In this document: piece by piece, positions 44,996-55,291 of the stretch
Layout: each line of letters begins with the position of its first letter
How positions within the stretch are numbered: position 1 is the first letter of the stretch
Translations under genes and position numbers: made by a program
Assembly (NCBI GenBank): GCA_910576895.1
Contig: CAJTJZ010000012.1
Span: forward strand, 1 to 64,000
DNA from: an uncultured Lachnospiraceae bacterium
GTDB lineage: Bacteria > Bacillota > Clostridia > Lachnospirales > Lachnospiraceae
Direction: 5' to 3'
DNA: 64,000 bases
The notes under the pieces: generated by a model
Told to the model about the DNA's origin: nothing
The model's database searches: none
The model's input: only the letters and a program-made list of their open reading frames with translations

Positions 44996-45031
44996 GAAAA
45001 CCCGATACGTGTGTTATGTATCGGGTTTTTA
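44996..45031 (+). terminator. Terminator after the 58-aa gene
   Basis: AACCCGATAC pairs with GTATCGGGTTTTT around GTGTGTTAT; a strong GC-rich stem. Confidence 0.88.
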
Positions 45032-45064
45032 TAAATAATATAAAACACGAGAGGGGAAAGTCTA

Positions 45065-48000
45065 ATGGAAGCAGATGTACGTGTTGTTCGATTAATGAGA
45101 AAAATTATTCGAGATCAGGATGATATGCAAACGATAAGTGAAACAGATCAAAGTGATTATTTTGCAACAGATTATTTTGATATAATGAAAGTTGAGAAAA
45201 AAGAATTGTCATCTTCACTTACTTCCATTATGGGAATATGGCCTGACGAAAAAATAGATGTTTTAGATGTTACTGTTCAAAGTTATGCCTTATATTGTAG
45301 TGTAGAAATGATGAAATTAGAAAAAGATCGGAAAGAATGTGGAGATCCTTTTTTGCCAGAAGATAAAAAAATGCAGTTTCTAAGTATAATACAAGTGCAT
45401 ATAACGCCAGAAATTATGGCTCATGCGGTGGTAGAGAGAACGGCGGAAGAAGTTATCAATATTGTTTATAAGGATTTACATACTGCAATTAGTGAGTTTA
45501 TTGAGAAAGATAAAAGTGATTTTTTTGTTTTTCGTATCTATAAAATGCTTTCTGCTGGTGATTTTGCAGTAGTAATTCGTGCTAAAGAGGCAGAGACTTC
45601 ATTTAAGGTTTCTTCTTTACTAAGACGAAGAATTGCGAATAATTCTAGTCAGAGAAAAATTGTTCTGTATAAAACTTATACTCTTTTAACATTTGGAAAT
45701 GATATAATAAAACAAGAAATTGAGGAATATAGAAATGATACTGAAGCATCGAAAAAAGAAGAAGTAAGAAAAGATCGTTTTGTTTTAAGATGTTGTTATT
45801 CTAATTTATATTGGAGTAATAAAGAAAAAGTGAATGAGTATTTGAAACAAGAGAATATATTTTCAGAAATTCAATTATATGGTTTAAATGGAAGATATGA
45901 TTTTAGTGTTCGTATTACAGAAAAACAGTTTTTAGAATTATTGTATGATATAAAAGCATATAAAGAAATAGGAATACAATTATCAAAGGATAAAATTGCG
46001 GATAATGTAGATAAAGTTGCAAATGTAGTATCAAAGGAAGATGGTATAGTAAAGTATATGAGATTTTTAATGGAAAACCATTATCTATCTTATATCAATG
46101 AAAGATACTTAGTGGCACAAGATGGGAATAATGAAAGAATAGATATTTTAGCAGGGAATAAAGTTAGTACTACAATTTGTATTAACTATATTCAATCTAG
46201 AAAGGGATTTTTAGATTATAAAATCAATAAAAGGTGTCAGTTAGTGTCTAAAAAATGTCAAGATGTATGTATTAACGTTAATCAGATTAAAGATTATCGT
46301 AAAAATATGAATCATTATATGAATTTACTTGATAAATTAATAAAACTTTGTTATGGAATAAATAGATTTTCTGATACCCGTATTTATGCGGCGGTATTAT
46401 TAGAACAATTAGAGATTGTTATGGATTCAATTAAAATATATGTGGAAATGTATCATAAAGCAACAGAAGAAAAGGAAGAAATTCTTTATCTTCTTGAGGA
46501 ATATATTAGGGAATCTGTTTGTGCTTTAGATGGATATGCACAATATATAAGAAATAATAATTTGCAATCATTGCAAACTCCTAATTATAATATTGAATCT
46601 AATATGAGTATGGAAAAGTTATTAATTGGATATAGCGAATTTCTGAAAGTATTTACAGAATTTTATCAAAGAAGAAAAATGAATATAGCTGATAATAAAA
46701 ATAAAACGAAATATCTTCCTATTGTAATTCCTGTTTTATCGAAAAAGGATGTATCTGTCGAAGTTCTTTTTCCAAAAGGCATAATGAATAATTGGAATCA
46801 GGAAATGGAAATTAGAAGTGGTTTAAAAAATAATGGTGATCAATATTGTATGGTTATTAGTGTTCCAACTTTAACGGAACTTGGAAATGTAAGGACAATG
46901 GTTACATCCTTATTTCATGAAATGGCACATCAATTTCGGTATGAGTCAAGAAAGAAAAGAAACGATACTATTTTGATTTATGTAGTTCATACAGTTATGA
47001 GGGATATTATGAATAAATTAATTCAGAAGCTTCAAAGTGATACAGAACTTAGAGATTGGAATATAAATTTTGGAAGAAGTTTAGAAAAGTCTCTTGTAGA
47101 GGCGTATATAGAAACAAATTATATAAATAATAATGGTTTATTAGAGTATTCTTTTCAGGAAGCTCCACTTAATAATTTTCAATATCATTTTAAAAGAGAT
47201 TTATACAATGCTTTAGGTTTTTGGGAACAAAAAGATGATATAAGATTTGTTTTCCATGCATTTTTAAAAGAGATTATGTATTATTATCAACCGGATAATA
47301 GTCGATGTCCAGAAGCAATTCAAATATTAGATGAATTAATTGGAAAAATAGAATTAGTAGAAAATAAAGAAATGTTAGATGAAGAAATTGTTAAGTGTGC
47401 ATATGGTCTTTCATGGGAGTGTGCATGCCAAAATATAAATATTGAAGTTAATTGTATTTGGGAAAATATAGATTTCAGAACATGGATTACAGATGAAGAA
47501 GAATTTGGATATCAAGAAAAGTGGATGAAAACATTTGGAACAATAAAATTAGATGCAAAATTTGAATTGGATAATATTTGGAATAATTTCTTTCGATTTT
47601 CTAGTTGGATTTATGATTATTGTGGAAATAATGAAAAAGTTAAAATTTATAACAGTAAAAAGAAGACGGAATTTTTAAAAAAGGTATATGAAAAGATGTG
47701 TGTGGAATGGAACAGAGAAAAGATACAAAAAGATTTAACTTTGGATTTTGATAGTGTTTTGTCATTTATGGGGCGAGCATTAGGCATTGATTGTAATACA
47801 AAGGAAAATTATAAGGTTTTTAAGGAGCAAATTGCTTTTGTGGTGAATCAAAACTTGAGTTATATTATTGAAATGGCAGAGTGGAGAATTGGAAAATATC
47901 GTGAAGAGACAGCGGATATGCTTATGTGTAATGCTATGAATTTGACTCCTTTTGGGTATATGTATATGCTTGCTGTTGGATGGCCAAGTAATCAGGAATT

Positions 48001-48691
48001 GTCAAATGAATATTATAGTAGAGGTCAAAATGTACTTTTGTTTCAATGGTGTTTAGATGAAAATGATCAACTGAGTTGTAGCAAATTTAGAAAGATGTGT
48101 ATGGAATTAATTAAGATATTGGAAGAAGCTGCATGTCGATCATCTAAAAGACTGATTGATATGGGAATTGTATTGGATATATTGAATTATACTAACGATT
48201 TCTTTCAATGGGATAGTGAAGATGAAAAGCAGATTCTTTATATATTAGATAGAGTAGAAAAATTGATAAATTATTGTAAGGATATTGATGAAAAAATAGA
48301 AATAAAGGAAAATTCTTTTATAAAAAAGGAACATGAAATGTTAAAAATTTATGGTATTATGGCAAATATGATAGAACAGCTAGTTGAACATTATATGGAA
48401 CAAATAGATTATTTAAATGATTTTAATGAATTGCGTGATGATTATATAAGAGGAATAAAACAATTAGAAAAATTGAATGAAGAAATGTGTAATGATGAAG
48501 ATTTGTTAGTACAACAATTGGGGAAGTTTTGTAAAGAATTAAGTATATTGCAAAATGAGCCTTATTTATTAATAGAATGCATAGAGAAAAATGAAAAGAT
48601 GAATGTAAAATGTATAGAGTTTTTATTGAATATGTATTATGTTAATAAGCGGCGTGTTGCACAACAGATAGGAGGAGAACCATGCCTTTAA
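45065..48691 (+). CDS. 1208-aa putative HEXXH metallopeptidase of unknown family
   Basis: A very large cytoplasmic protein with no signal peptide or TM helix. A zinc-metallopeptidase signature HEMAH lies at 618-622, preceded by a strand and helix as in gluzincins (CMVISVPTLTELG, VTSLFHEMAHQ). E679 in SLVEAYIE is a candidate third ligand. The N-terminal 310 residues hold two similar alpha/beta segments (around LSAGDFAVVIRAKE and GLNGRYDFSVRITE), possibly tandem ferredoxin-like domains. Residues 390-560 and 1000-1190 are helical. I do not recognise the whole-protein family. GAGAGGGG precedes the ATG, and the FRG gene overlaps its end by 10 bp, so the two act together. Peptidase activity is inferred from the motif only. 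Confidence 0.8.
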   Translation: MEADVRVVRLMRKIIRDQDDMQTISETDQSDYFATDYFDIMKVEKKELSSSLTSIMGIWPDEKIDVLDVTVQSYALYCSVEMMKLEKDRKECGDPFLPEDKKMQFLSIIQVHITPEIMAHAVVERTAEEVINIVYKDLHTAISEFIEKDKSDFFVFRIYKMLSAGDFAVVIRAKEAETSFKVSSLLRRRIANNSSQRKIVLYKTYTLLTFGNDIIKQEIEEYRNDTEASKKEEVRKDRFVLRCCYSNLYWSNKEKVNEYLKQENIFSEIQLYGLNGRYDFSVRITEKQFLELLYDIKAYKEIGIQLSKDKIADNVDKVANVVSKEDGIVKYMRFLMENHYLSYINERYLVAQDGNNERIDILAGNKVSTTICINYIQSRKGFLDYKINKRCQLVSKKCQDVCINVNQIKDYRKNMNHYMNLLDKLIKLCYGINRFSDTRIYAAVLLEQLEIVMDSIKIYVEMYHKATEEKEEILYLLEEYIRESVCALDGYAQYIRNNNLQSLQTPNYNIESNMSMEKLLIGYSEFLKVFTEFYQRRKMNIADNKNKTKYLPIVIPVLSKKDVSVEVLFPKGIMNNWNQEMEIRSGLKNNGDQYCMVISVPTLTELGNVRTMVTSLFHEMAHQFRYESRKKRNDTILIYVVHTVMRDIMNKLIQKLQSDTELRDWNINFGRSLEKSLVEAYIETNYINNNGLLEYSFQEAPLNNFQYHFKRDLYNALGFWEQKDDIRFVFHAFLKEIMYYYQPDNSRCPEAIQILDELIGKIELVENKEMLDEEIVKCAYGLSWECACQNINIEVNCIWENIDFRTWITDEEEFGYQEKWMKTFGTIKLDAKFELDNIWNNFFRFSSWIYDYCGNNEKVKIYNSKKKTEFLKKVYEKMCVEWNREKIQKDLTLDFDSVLSFMGRALGIDCNTKENYKVFKEQIAFVVNQNLSYIIEMAEWRIGKYREETADMLMCNAMNLTPFGYMYMLAVGWPSNQELSNEYYSRGQNVLLFQWCLDENDQLSCSKFRKMCMELIKILEEAACRSSKRLIDMGIVLDILNYTNDFFQWDSEDEKQILYILDRVEKLINYCKDIDEKIEIKENSFIKKEHEMLKIYGIMANMIEQLVEHYMEQIDYLNDFNELRDDYIRGIKQLEKLNEEMCNDEDLLVQQLGKFCKELSILQNEPYLLIECIEKNEKMNVKCIEFLLNMYYVNKRRVAQQIGGEPCL

Positions 48692-49758
48692 AAAAAGTAT
48701 GTGTTAATAGTTTAGGAGCATATATGGAGCAAGTTGCATTAATTGCACAAAATTGTTCTGTAAATTCTATGTGTCCATCAATTTTATGGTTTAGAGGGCA
48801 AAGCAATGCGAATTATTCTTTGATTCCTTCTTTATTCCGAACAAAGGCTCGTGCAGAAAAGAAAATTGGAAATTATACAAAACTTCATTATGCAGAAGAT
48901 ATTCGTACACAACATTATATAGCTAAAAATTTTCATCTTCTTTCTCAAGAACCTTCTTCAAGAGTGGAATGGTTAGAAGTGATGCAGCATCATCAAGTAA
49001 ATACTAGAGTATTGGATTGGTCAGAATCTAGTTTACATTCATTATTATTTGCTTTAGAACCATTTTTTGATGGAAATAAGTATAAAGAAGATTCAAGAAA
49101 AAAGTGTGCTCCTTGTGTATGGATATTGTTACCAAAGATGCTAAATAAAAGAATTATGGAGTATTTACAACAAGATATAGATTTACAAAGATCACTAATG
49201 AACGATTTGCGTGTTAATAAAAGAGATGAAGACAAAATATTAAAGAATTTTGAAAAATATGGAAAATTTGATATGTATTCAGAGACAGAAGAAACAAATC
49301 ATATTGATTATATTTTTAATCTTAGTAGTATTAATGATGAATTGTTGCGAGATAGAAATAGGCTGCGAGAATTATTAATTGAAGGTGGTGTTATAAATCC
49401 ATATTATTATTTGTTAGCAAGAATTTATTCAGATGGATATGTACTTAAAGATAGAAAATTACCACCATTATGCGTAGTACATCCGTATCATTCAGAAAGA
49501 ATTAAAGCACAAAAAGGAGTTTTTTCTGTATTTCCCTTTTATAAAGAACAATCACAGGATTCAAATTTGCGAAGAAATAATATTAATCTTGATGCAATGG
49601 AATTTAATTGTATGGCAGCAGATTGTTTGTATCAAATTTTAATAAAAAATCCTCAAAAAATTGCATTAGAGATGTTAGAAAATGGAATGAATGATAGTTG
49701 GCTATATCCAGAAATGCCTGTTGTATCTTCAGAGATTGAAAATCATAGAATTTTATAA
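48682..49758 (+). CDS. FRG-domain protein
   Basis: A 358-aa protein. The FRG domain is clear: WFRGQSNANYSLIPSLFR near residues 33-50, then the second conserved block EVMQHHQVNTRVLDWSESSL (residues about 96-115). FRG proteins are common in bacterial and phage accessory regions and are functionally unassigned. GGAGGAG lies 3-4 nt before the ATG, which is inside the end of the 1208-aa gene, so translation is coupled. No TM or signal peptide. Its pairing with a putative metallopeptidase suggests an effector-processor or defence/toxin pair (inference). Confidence 0.85.
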   Translation: MPLKKVCVNSLGAYMEQVALIAQNCSVNSMCPSILWFRGQSNANYSLIPSLFRTKARAEKKIGNYTKLHYAEDIRTQHYIAKNFHLLSQEPSSRVEWLEVMQHHQVNTRVLDWSESSLHSLLFALEPFFDGNKYKEDSRKKCAPCVWILLPKMLNKRIMEYLQQDIDLQRSLMNDLRVNKRDEDKILKNFEKYGKFDMYSETEETNHIDYIFNLSSINDELLRDRNRLRELLIEGGVINPYYYLLARIYSDGYVLKDRKLPPLCVVHPYHSERIKAQKGVFSVFPFYKEQSQDSNLRRNNINLDAMEFNCMAADCLYQILIKNPQKIALEMLENGMNDSWLYPEMPVVSSEIENHRIL

Positions 49759-49817
49759 GATGAATGATATTTAGTTTTTTAGTCTTTTGGTAAATTTCAA
49801 AATATTAAATAGTTTAT

Positions 49818-49863
49818 CAGTAATAGAGAGAAAGCATAGTTATCCTTCTCTCTATTGCTGATT
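49818..49863. terminator. Bidirectional terminator
   Basis: CAGTAATAGAGAGAA pairs with TTCTCTCTATTGCTG. It separates the FRG gene (+) from the envelope cluster (-). Confidence 0.85.
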
Positions 49864-49866
49864 TGT

Positions 49867-50904
49867 TTATTTTATATTCGCTCTTGATTTACAGCTTGCA
49901 ATGCAAAAGGCAGCAAGACCAAGTAACATCATAAAGTAAAAATTGATTCCTCTTGTAATACAAGTAGAGATTACGAGTGTTGGTCCTGAAAAAATATTTT
50001 TAAATATACTTTGGTACATTGCTTCTGTAATTCCTTGTGATCCCGGAATTGGAAGCATATCAACAGCAATATAGACAGATGCTTGCAATAGAATAACATC
50101 AAGCATTGCTGTGCCGGAAAGCCCTAATCCAAGGTAGACAATATAAGGTAGAAAAAATACACTAAATCTTTGCAAAAAGGTAACAAGAATTGTGATTGTA
50201 ATTAATTTTTTATGTTCTTGTAGAAACTTTACTGTTCCTTGGTAATCTAATAAAAATTTTTCTACTTTTTCTTTTCTTTTTTCTGTTTTTTTCCAAACTC
50301 GAATCCATATTAAGAATTGTTCTATTTTGTAAAAACAAACTCGAATGACTCCTTGTGAAAACATGACAAGAAGTAAAATAAGCACTAGAGCAGTATTTAA
50401 AAATAATCCTAGAAAATATAGACCATAATATCCTTCTAAATATTTTTTTAAAGATATATTCCAAAATAATACAATACCTACTCCAATTAATACAAGTACA
50501 AATTTATAAATAACAGCAACGGTCATTAAAACGACAGAGGCCGAAGAAAGTGTATTTCCATCTCGTTTCATATAATAAAGCTGCATAGGCTGTCCTCCTG
50601 TTGCAGAAGGAGTAATCCCAGAAAAGAAAAAACCAATAAAAGAATAGGAAATACAGCGAAAAATGGTTGTATGTTCTCCAATTCCTTTTAATAAATACCA
50701 TATCATACAGCCTTCTAAAGATACAAAAAAGATGGCAAGAAAAATAGTAGCAATCATATATTGTTTTGGCATTTTCTGAATAGCATCTCCTATTTCAGAA
50801 ATATCTTGATTGCGAAAAATACTCCAAAAAGTTAATGCCATAATAATAGAAAAAATGCCAATATTAAGAATAAGTCTATGGGCAGATTTATGTTTTTCAT
50901 TCAT
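49867..50904 (-). CDS. LPG-synthase-type transmembrane protein (UPF0104/AglD-like)
   Basis: A 345-aa polytopic protein with about eight TM helices, matching the flippase-like membrane half of MprF without its lysyl-transferase half. Family motifs: FFSGITPSATGGQPMQLYYM near residues 93-112 and DMLPIPGSQGITEAMYQSIF in the second half. Such proteins are thought to move or bind lipid-linked substrates. Its ATG overlaps the end of the NlpC-like gene by 8 bp. It is the last gene of an apparent three-gene envelope operon starting with the GT2 gene. Confidence 0.87.
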   Translation of the reverse strand: MNEKHKSAHRLILNIGIFSIIMALTFWSIFRNQDISEIGDAIQKMPKQYMIATIFLAIFFVSLEGCMIWYLLKGIGEHTTIFRCISYSFIGFFFSGITPSATGGQPMQLYYMKRDGNTLSSASVVLMTVAVIYKFVLVLIGVGIVLFWNISLKKYLEGYYGLYFLGLFLNTALVLILLLVMFSQGVIRVCFYKIEQFLIWIRVWKKTEKRKEKVEKFLLDYQGTVKFLQEHKKLITITILVTFLQRFSVFFLPYIVYLGLGLSGTAMLDVILLQASVYIAVDMLPIPGSQGITEAMYQSIFKNIFSGPTLVISTCITRGINFYFMMLLGLAAFCIASCKSRANIK

Positions 50905-51451
50905 AAGCAGGATTCTCCCTGTTTTGTAAATTTATTATTTCTGATAGTTTTCCCTCGAAAATCATTTGCATATCCTTATATCGGTAAAAATCTTTTGGTG
51001 TTACAAGGGAAAAGTGTTTCTCAGAAACAGAAATTCCATTTTCTTTTAAAATTCTTGCAATATAAGAAGAACATGTATACTGGTTTTTAATATAAAAAGG
51101 AATCCCCATAACGATAAAAGGCAGAGCAAGTACAGCGTAATGAATATGAAGACGATTCCTATAATCTTTTTTTAATCGTTCCATAATCTTTTTTTTCTGT
51201 TCTTTTGTACAATTTAATTGATAGATACGGTAAAAGGCGGTTGGAAAACTATGCAAAATTTTTTCTTTCTCTTCTTTTTCAAATCCGGCAAAAATAGGAA
51301 TAGCAGGATTGCGTCTTCCGACACTATAAGCTTCTTTAAATTCGGCATCTTCTGAAATGACTACATGAATATAGCGTTGTTTTATAAATTTTCTTATTAA
51401 TGATGCAAAAAAACCGGGAGTATCCACAAGTGCAATATAAATGTATGACAT
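50897..51451 (-). CDS. Permuted NlpC/P60 (papain-like) hydrolase
   Basis: A 184-aa protein. The permuted papain-like layout is seen: catalytic His first (IKQRYIHVVISED, near residue 28) and catalytic Cys later (NQYTCSSYIARIL, near 127), as in YiiX-type amidases. There is no signal peptide; a hydrophobic stretch at about 102-118 (HYAVLALPFIVMGIPFYI) may associate with the membrane. YiiX-type enzymes cut amide bonds in lipids, peptides or cell-wall material; the substrate here is unknown. It lies 17 nt after the glycosyltransferase. Confidence 0.8.
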   Translation of the reverse strand: MSYIYIALVDTPGFFASLIRKFIKQRYIHVVISEDAEFKEAYSVGRRNPAIPIFAGFEKEEKEKILHSFPTAFYRIYQLNCTKEQKKKIMERLKKDYRNRLHIHYAVLALPFIVMGIPFYIKNQYTCSSYIARILKENGISVSEKHFSLVTPKDFYRYKDMQMIFEGKLSEIINLQNRENPAYE

Positions 51452-51468
51452 TTCCTATCGCCTTCTTT

Positions 51469-52521
51469 CTATTGGAATTTATAGATTTTTTTGGCAATCC
51501 TATATCCTTTAATTGTAGCACTTTTTCCTAGCTTTCCCGGAAGATTTGTTAGTCCGCTAAGTGTTGTATAGCGAAGCCTGAAATATAATTTTGGATTGTT
51601 TTCTTTGATATCTGACCAGAGTTTATAATACCAAAGTTTTGCCAATGCATCTCCACGAAGCAATAAATGGATAGAGGAAATTGCCATCATAATAGAAACA
51701 TTTCGGCACATATAATTTGCTAGTTTTGGGTGCTGTTTCTTTATTTTATTCAAATCTACGCTATTTGCAACAAGTTTTGTTACTTTTATATGTTGTTCAA
51801 TTCTTGCCATTAACATTTTTTCATTTACAGATTGATCTTCTCTGCCAAGATAATATTGATATAAATTAATATCCATATAATAAAGTGTTTTCATATAAGG
51901 AAGAGGACAATAGGCAAAGAGATTATCTACAAAAAATGTATGCTCAGGTAAAACAATTCCAGATGTTCTTAGCGTATCCGTACAATAAATAAGAGCATGC
52001 ATAATAAGATATTGGGATGGGTAGAATGTTCCAATTTGATCCCATGTATAAACTTTATCCATCGGAAAAACATTCCGATAACCCATCCTTTTTTTGATTC
52101 CTTCTTCCAGATGATTGTAGGTATAATCGCATATTAACATATCTGGACAAATCGTTTCTTGTTTTATTTTTTCCTTATCACACCAAAATTTTATTTTTTT
52201 CAAAAGTTTTTTATATGATTTTTTGTCTAACCAGTCATCCGAGTCTACAACTTTAAAATATTTGCCAGTAGCAAGCTTTAACCCTGTATTTACACCAGAA
52301 CCATGTCCTCCGTTTTCTTTGTGTACTACGGTAACAATATCTGGAAATTCTTTTGCGTACATATCCGCAATTTCTCCTGTATGATCAGTAGAACCATCAT
52401 CAACAACAATGATTTCTACATCTTTTCCACCTATGACTAAAGAGTCAAGACAGCGTTTTAAATATTGTTCTGAGTTAAAACATGGTACAGTTAGGGTTAA
52501 ATATTTCATTTTTTTCTTCAC
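51469..52521 (-). CDS. Family 2 glycosyltransferase
   Basis: A 350-aa GT-A enzyme: TLTVPCFNSEQYLKRCLDSL, the nucleotide-sugar DDGS motif (IIVVDDGSTDHTGEIADMYA) and the metal-binding VVDSDDWLD. The C-terminal third is helical and family-specific. The start is either GTG at 52521 or the ATG at 52509 four codons on; neither has a strong ribosome site. First gene of an envelope operon with an NlpC-like hydrolase and a flippase-like protein, so it probably decorates a cell-surface glycan or lipid. Confidence 0.9.
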   Translation of the reverse strand: MKKKMKYLTLTVPCFNSEQYLKRCLDSLVIGGKDVEIIVVDDGSTDHTGEIADMYAKEFPDIVTVVHKENGGHGSGVNTGLKLATGKYFKVVDSDDWLDKKSYKKLLKKIKFWCDKEKIKQETICPDMLICDYTYNHLEEGIKKRMGYRNVFPMDKVYTWDQIGTFYPSQYLIMHALIYCTDTLRTSGIVLPEHTFFVDNLFAYCPLPYMKTLYYMDINLYQYYLGREDQSVNEKMLMARIEQHIKVTKLVANSVDLNKIKKQHPKLANYMCRNVSIMMAISSIHLLLRGDALAKLWYYKLWSDIKENNPKLYFRLRYTTLSGLTNLPGKLGKSATIKGYRIAKKIYKFQ

Positions 52522-52699
52522 TTTCTATTCATTATTCTTATCAAATATTGTAGTTTTTTCTCTTTTTATGTCTAAATTATATGTCTTATAAATAGGAGTG
52601 TCAATTACTTTTTTCTTAAGGATTTCTTACAAATTTCTTTCATAATTTTTTATATATTTAAAATTGGAGAATAGAAAAGTATGAAAGAAATTAATCATT

Positions 52700-55291
52700 T
52701 TAAGTTAAATCATCACGAAGGGCATCAATAATATTTTCTTTTTTTATTTTGCTAATAGAATAGAGCATGGTAATAAAGATAATAAAAAATACACTAAAGA
52801 TACTGATAAAAATACTTGCCCATGGCAATACAAAATCAATATTATCAGCTCCCCCGAACTGCATTTCTTTATAGATAAGAAAAGAAAAAAGAATTGCAAT
52901 AGGAAGTCCAAAAAGCAATGCTCTCGCACCATAAAGAATACATTCAAAATTCATCATATTTTGAAAACCACGTTCTGAAATTCCTATAGAACGAAGCATA
53001 GCAAGTTCTCGTCTACGTAATTTAATATTAGTAGAAATCGTATTAAAAATATTGGCAACAGCAATTAAGGAAATCATAATAGTAAATGTATAGGCAAAAA
53101 CATTGGCAATAAAAATCATATTTGAGTTTTCCTGCATTACTTTTTTTGTATTAAGTAAAAGATAATTACCTGTAATTCCAAGAGAAATCATAGTATTATT
53201 GATTTCTTCTTCTGATTCTTTTGGATTATTCGAGCGAAATGATAGCCCTTTACTACTAATACATTCTTCTGGTACTTGAAAACTATCTTTTAGTGACCAA
53301 GGAACCATAATAGTAAAAAGATAAGGAAGTGTTTCATAAGATGTTTTCAAGTTTGGAATAATATCATTCCATTCAATATTAACAGTAGTAAAATTGATTT
53401 CTTTGCTATTTTCCATAGAGGAGGATGATTTTGCTTTTGGGATGATTGTTGTATTGATGGAAGAATTTGAAAACATATCTGTAAATTCATCTACTTCTAA
53501 AATTTTATTTTCTTGTCTATTTATTTTGGCTACTGCAATAAATTTTGCATTTTCTCCCATATATTCTTCTTTGGAAAGACCAGCAAGTTTTAATTCTTCT
53601 ATATAAGCATTGTCGTCAAGAAATTGAATATTTGCGGAAAATTCCACTGTCTGATCATCAGATTCTTGCAGTTTCAATACTTCTAAAAGTTCTTTGGAGC
53701 AGTTTTCTTTTTCTATATTACAAGAATATTTTGCCACGGTTTGATAAAGACTTTGATAAATACCAGTAGTTGTTTTTAAATTATCATAACATAATAACAT
53801 ATTATTATCGTCCATTTCCATAGTATCTATAGCAATATCATAAGTTGTATATACATAGGCTGCTTCCGATGCTTGTTGTAAATTAATAATAAAAGAATTT
53901 ACTGTAATAAATAATACAATACTTAAAACAAGAGATAATATAATACTGTGATAACGCTTTTTATTTCTTTTAAAATTTTTAAGTGCAAGCATTCCTTCCA
54001 GACCATAAATACGTTCGGTAAGTTTTGATGTTTTGATTGCTTTCGATTCTACTTTTACTTCATTTGTTTGGCGAATGCATTCCATAACGGGAGTAGCAAC
54101 TGCCTTTTTTGCAGGAAGATAAGCAGAAATTAAAATAGTAATCAGACTAATAATAGCAGCAAGTAATAAAATAGGAATGGATATAGTTAAAGATAAACTT
54201 ACATCATCATATAAATTAGTTGTAAATTTTTCTGCTACAATAAAAAGTACCATACGAGTACCAATAATTCCAAAAAGAATACCAAAGGGAATCCCCATCA
54301 TACCAATACAAAATCCCTCAAATAATACAGAATTTCGCAATTGTTTTTCCGTAGCTCCTACCGATAAAAGAATCCCAAATTGATGCATTCGCTCATTTAA
54401 AGAAATATAAAATGCATTGCGAATTAAAAAAACAGAACCGATCATAACAATAATAATAACAATGCCAGCAACGGAATATAAAAGAGTATTAAATATTTTA
54501 TCGCCTGCACTATTGGAAGCACCAAGAAAACGTAATACATTATTATTTCTTGTATAAGCATAATCATGTTTCACTGCATGAATATAAGAGTCAATATGAC
54601 TTGGATTTTTTAATTTAACAAATAAGTTAAAATTATGGTTCACGTCATGAGTGTCTGTTTTTGTAATAAGAGGATATCCGGGAAAGGAATCTTCTTGATA
54701 GGAAGGTGTTTGACAAATACCAACAATAGTATAATTTTTTCCTTCCTGTAAAACAAGTTTTTCTTTTGGATAATAACCATCTGTTTGCCCCAGTATTTTT
54801 TCTCCATTCATACGAGTTCCTACAGGAAGGGAAATTGTATCACCAATAGCATAAGAAACACCTGCATCTATTATAATCTTTGCAGAAATTACAACTTCCG
54901 TATTGTTTTCAGGGAGTCTTCCAGAAAGTAAATGAACAGGTAAGGCATGAAATGCTTCTTCATTATAGCCTGTAATAAAAAGATAGGGTTTTTCTTTTAT
55001 TTTACTATTATTTAACATGGCATAACCAATCGTTTCCACAACAGCAACTTCTTCTACTTCGTTATCTTGACTTCGTTCTTCTACAAAAGAGGCAGGAACA
55101 TCAAAAAAGGCAGCATGGTAATTTCCATATTTAGAAAAAGCACCGTTTATCATATAATTTAAAAGGGAAATTCCAAAAGTAGAAATTCCTGTAATCAAAG
55201 TAGTAGATAAAATAACACCAATAATTGTTACAATCGTTTTGGTGCGGCTTTTTTTCAGTCCCTGTAATGCAATTTTATGAAAAATATTCAT
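52700..55291 (-). CDS. FtsX-type ABC transporter permease (module 2)
   Basis: An 863-aa permease with two FtsX domains. One N-terminal TM (res 20-45), a large extracellular domain (50-250), TM group 265-400, then a second copy (TM about 450-470, extracellular 475-730, TM group 735-850) ending KIKKENIIDALRDDLT. The start at 55291 follows AGGTGG by 7 nt; the ATG at 55312 lies before it. The start overlaps the ATPase gene end by 17 bp. It likely exports or detoxifies membrane-active peptides with the ATPase at 55275 (inference). Confidence 0.87.
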   Translation of the reverse strand: MNIFHKIALQGLKKSRTKTIVTIIGVILSTTLITGISTFGISLLNYMINGAFSKYGNYHAAFFDVPASFVEERSQDNEVEEVAVVETIGYAMLNNSKIKEKPYLFITGYNEEAFHALPVHLLSGRLPENNTEVVISAKIIIDAGVSYAIGDTISLPVGTRMNGEKILGQTDGYYPKEKLVLQEGKNYTIVGICQTPSYQEDSFPGYPLITKTDTHDVNHNFNLFVKLKNPSHIDSYIHAVKHDYAYTRNNNVLRFLGASNSAGDKIFNTLLYSVAGIVIIIVMIGSVFLIRNAFYISLNERMHQFGILLSVGATEKQLRNSVLFEGFCIGMMGIPFGILFGIIGTRMVLFIVAEKFTTNLYDDVSLSLTISIPILLLAAIISLITILISAYLPAKKAVATPVMECIRQTNEVKVESKAIKTSKLTERIYGLEGMLALKNFKRNKKRYHSIILSLVLSIVLFITVNSFIINLQQASEAAYVYTTYDIAIDTMEMDDNNMLLCYDNLKTTTGIYQSLYQTVAKYSCNIEKENCSKELLEVLKLQESDDQTVEFSANIQFLDDNAYIEELKLAGLSKEEYMGENAKFIAVAKINRQENKILEVDEFTDMFSNSSINTTIIPKAKSSSSMENSKEINFTTVNIEWNDIIPNLKTSYETLPYLFTIMVPWSLKDSFQVPEECISSKGLSFRSNNPKESEEEINNTMISLGITGNYLLLNTKKVMQENSNMIFIANVFAYTFTIMISLIAVANIFNTISTNIKLRRRELAMLRSIGISERGFQNMMNFECILYGARALLFGLPIAILFSFLIYKEMQFGGADNIDFVLPWASIFISIFSVFFIIFITMLYSISKIKKENIIDALRDDLT

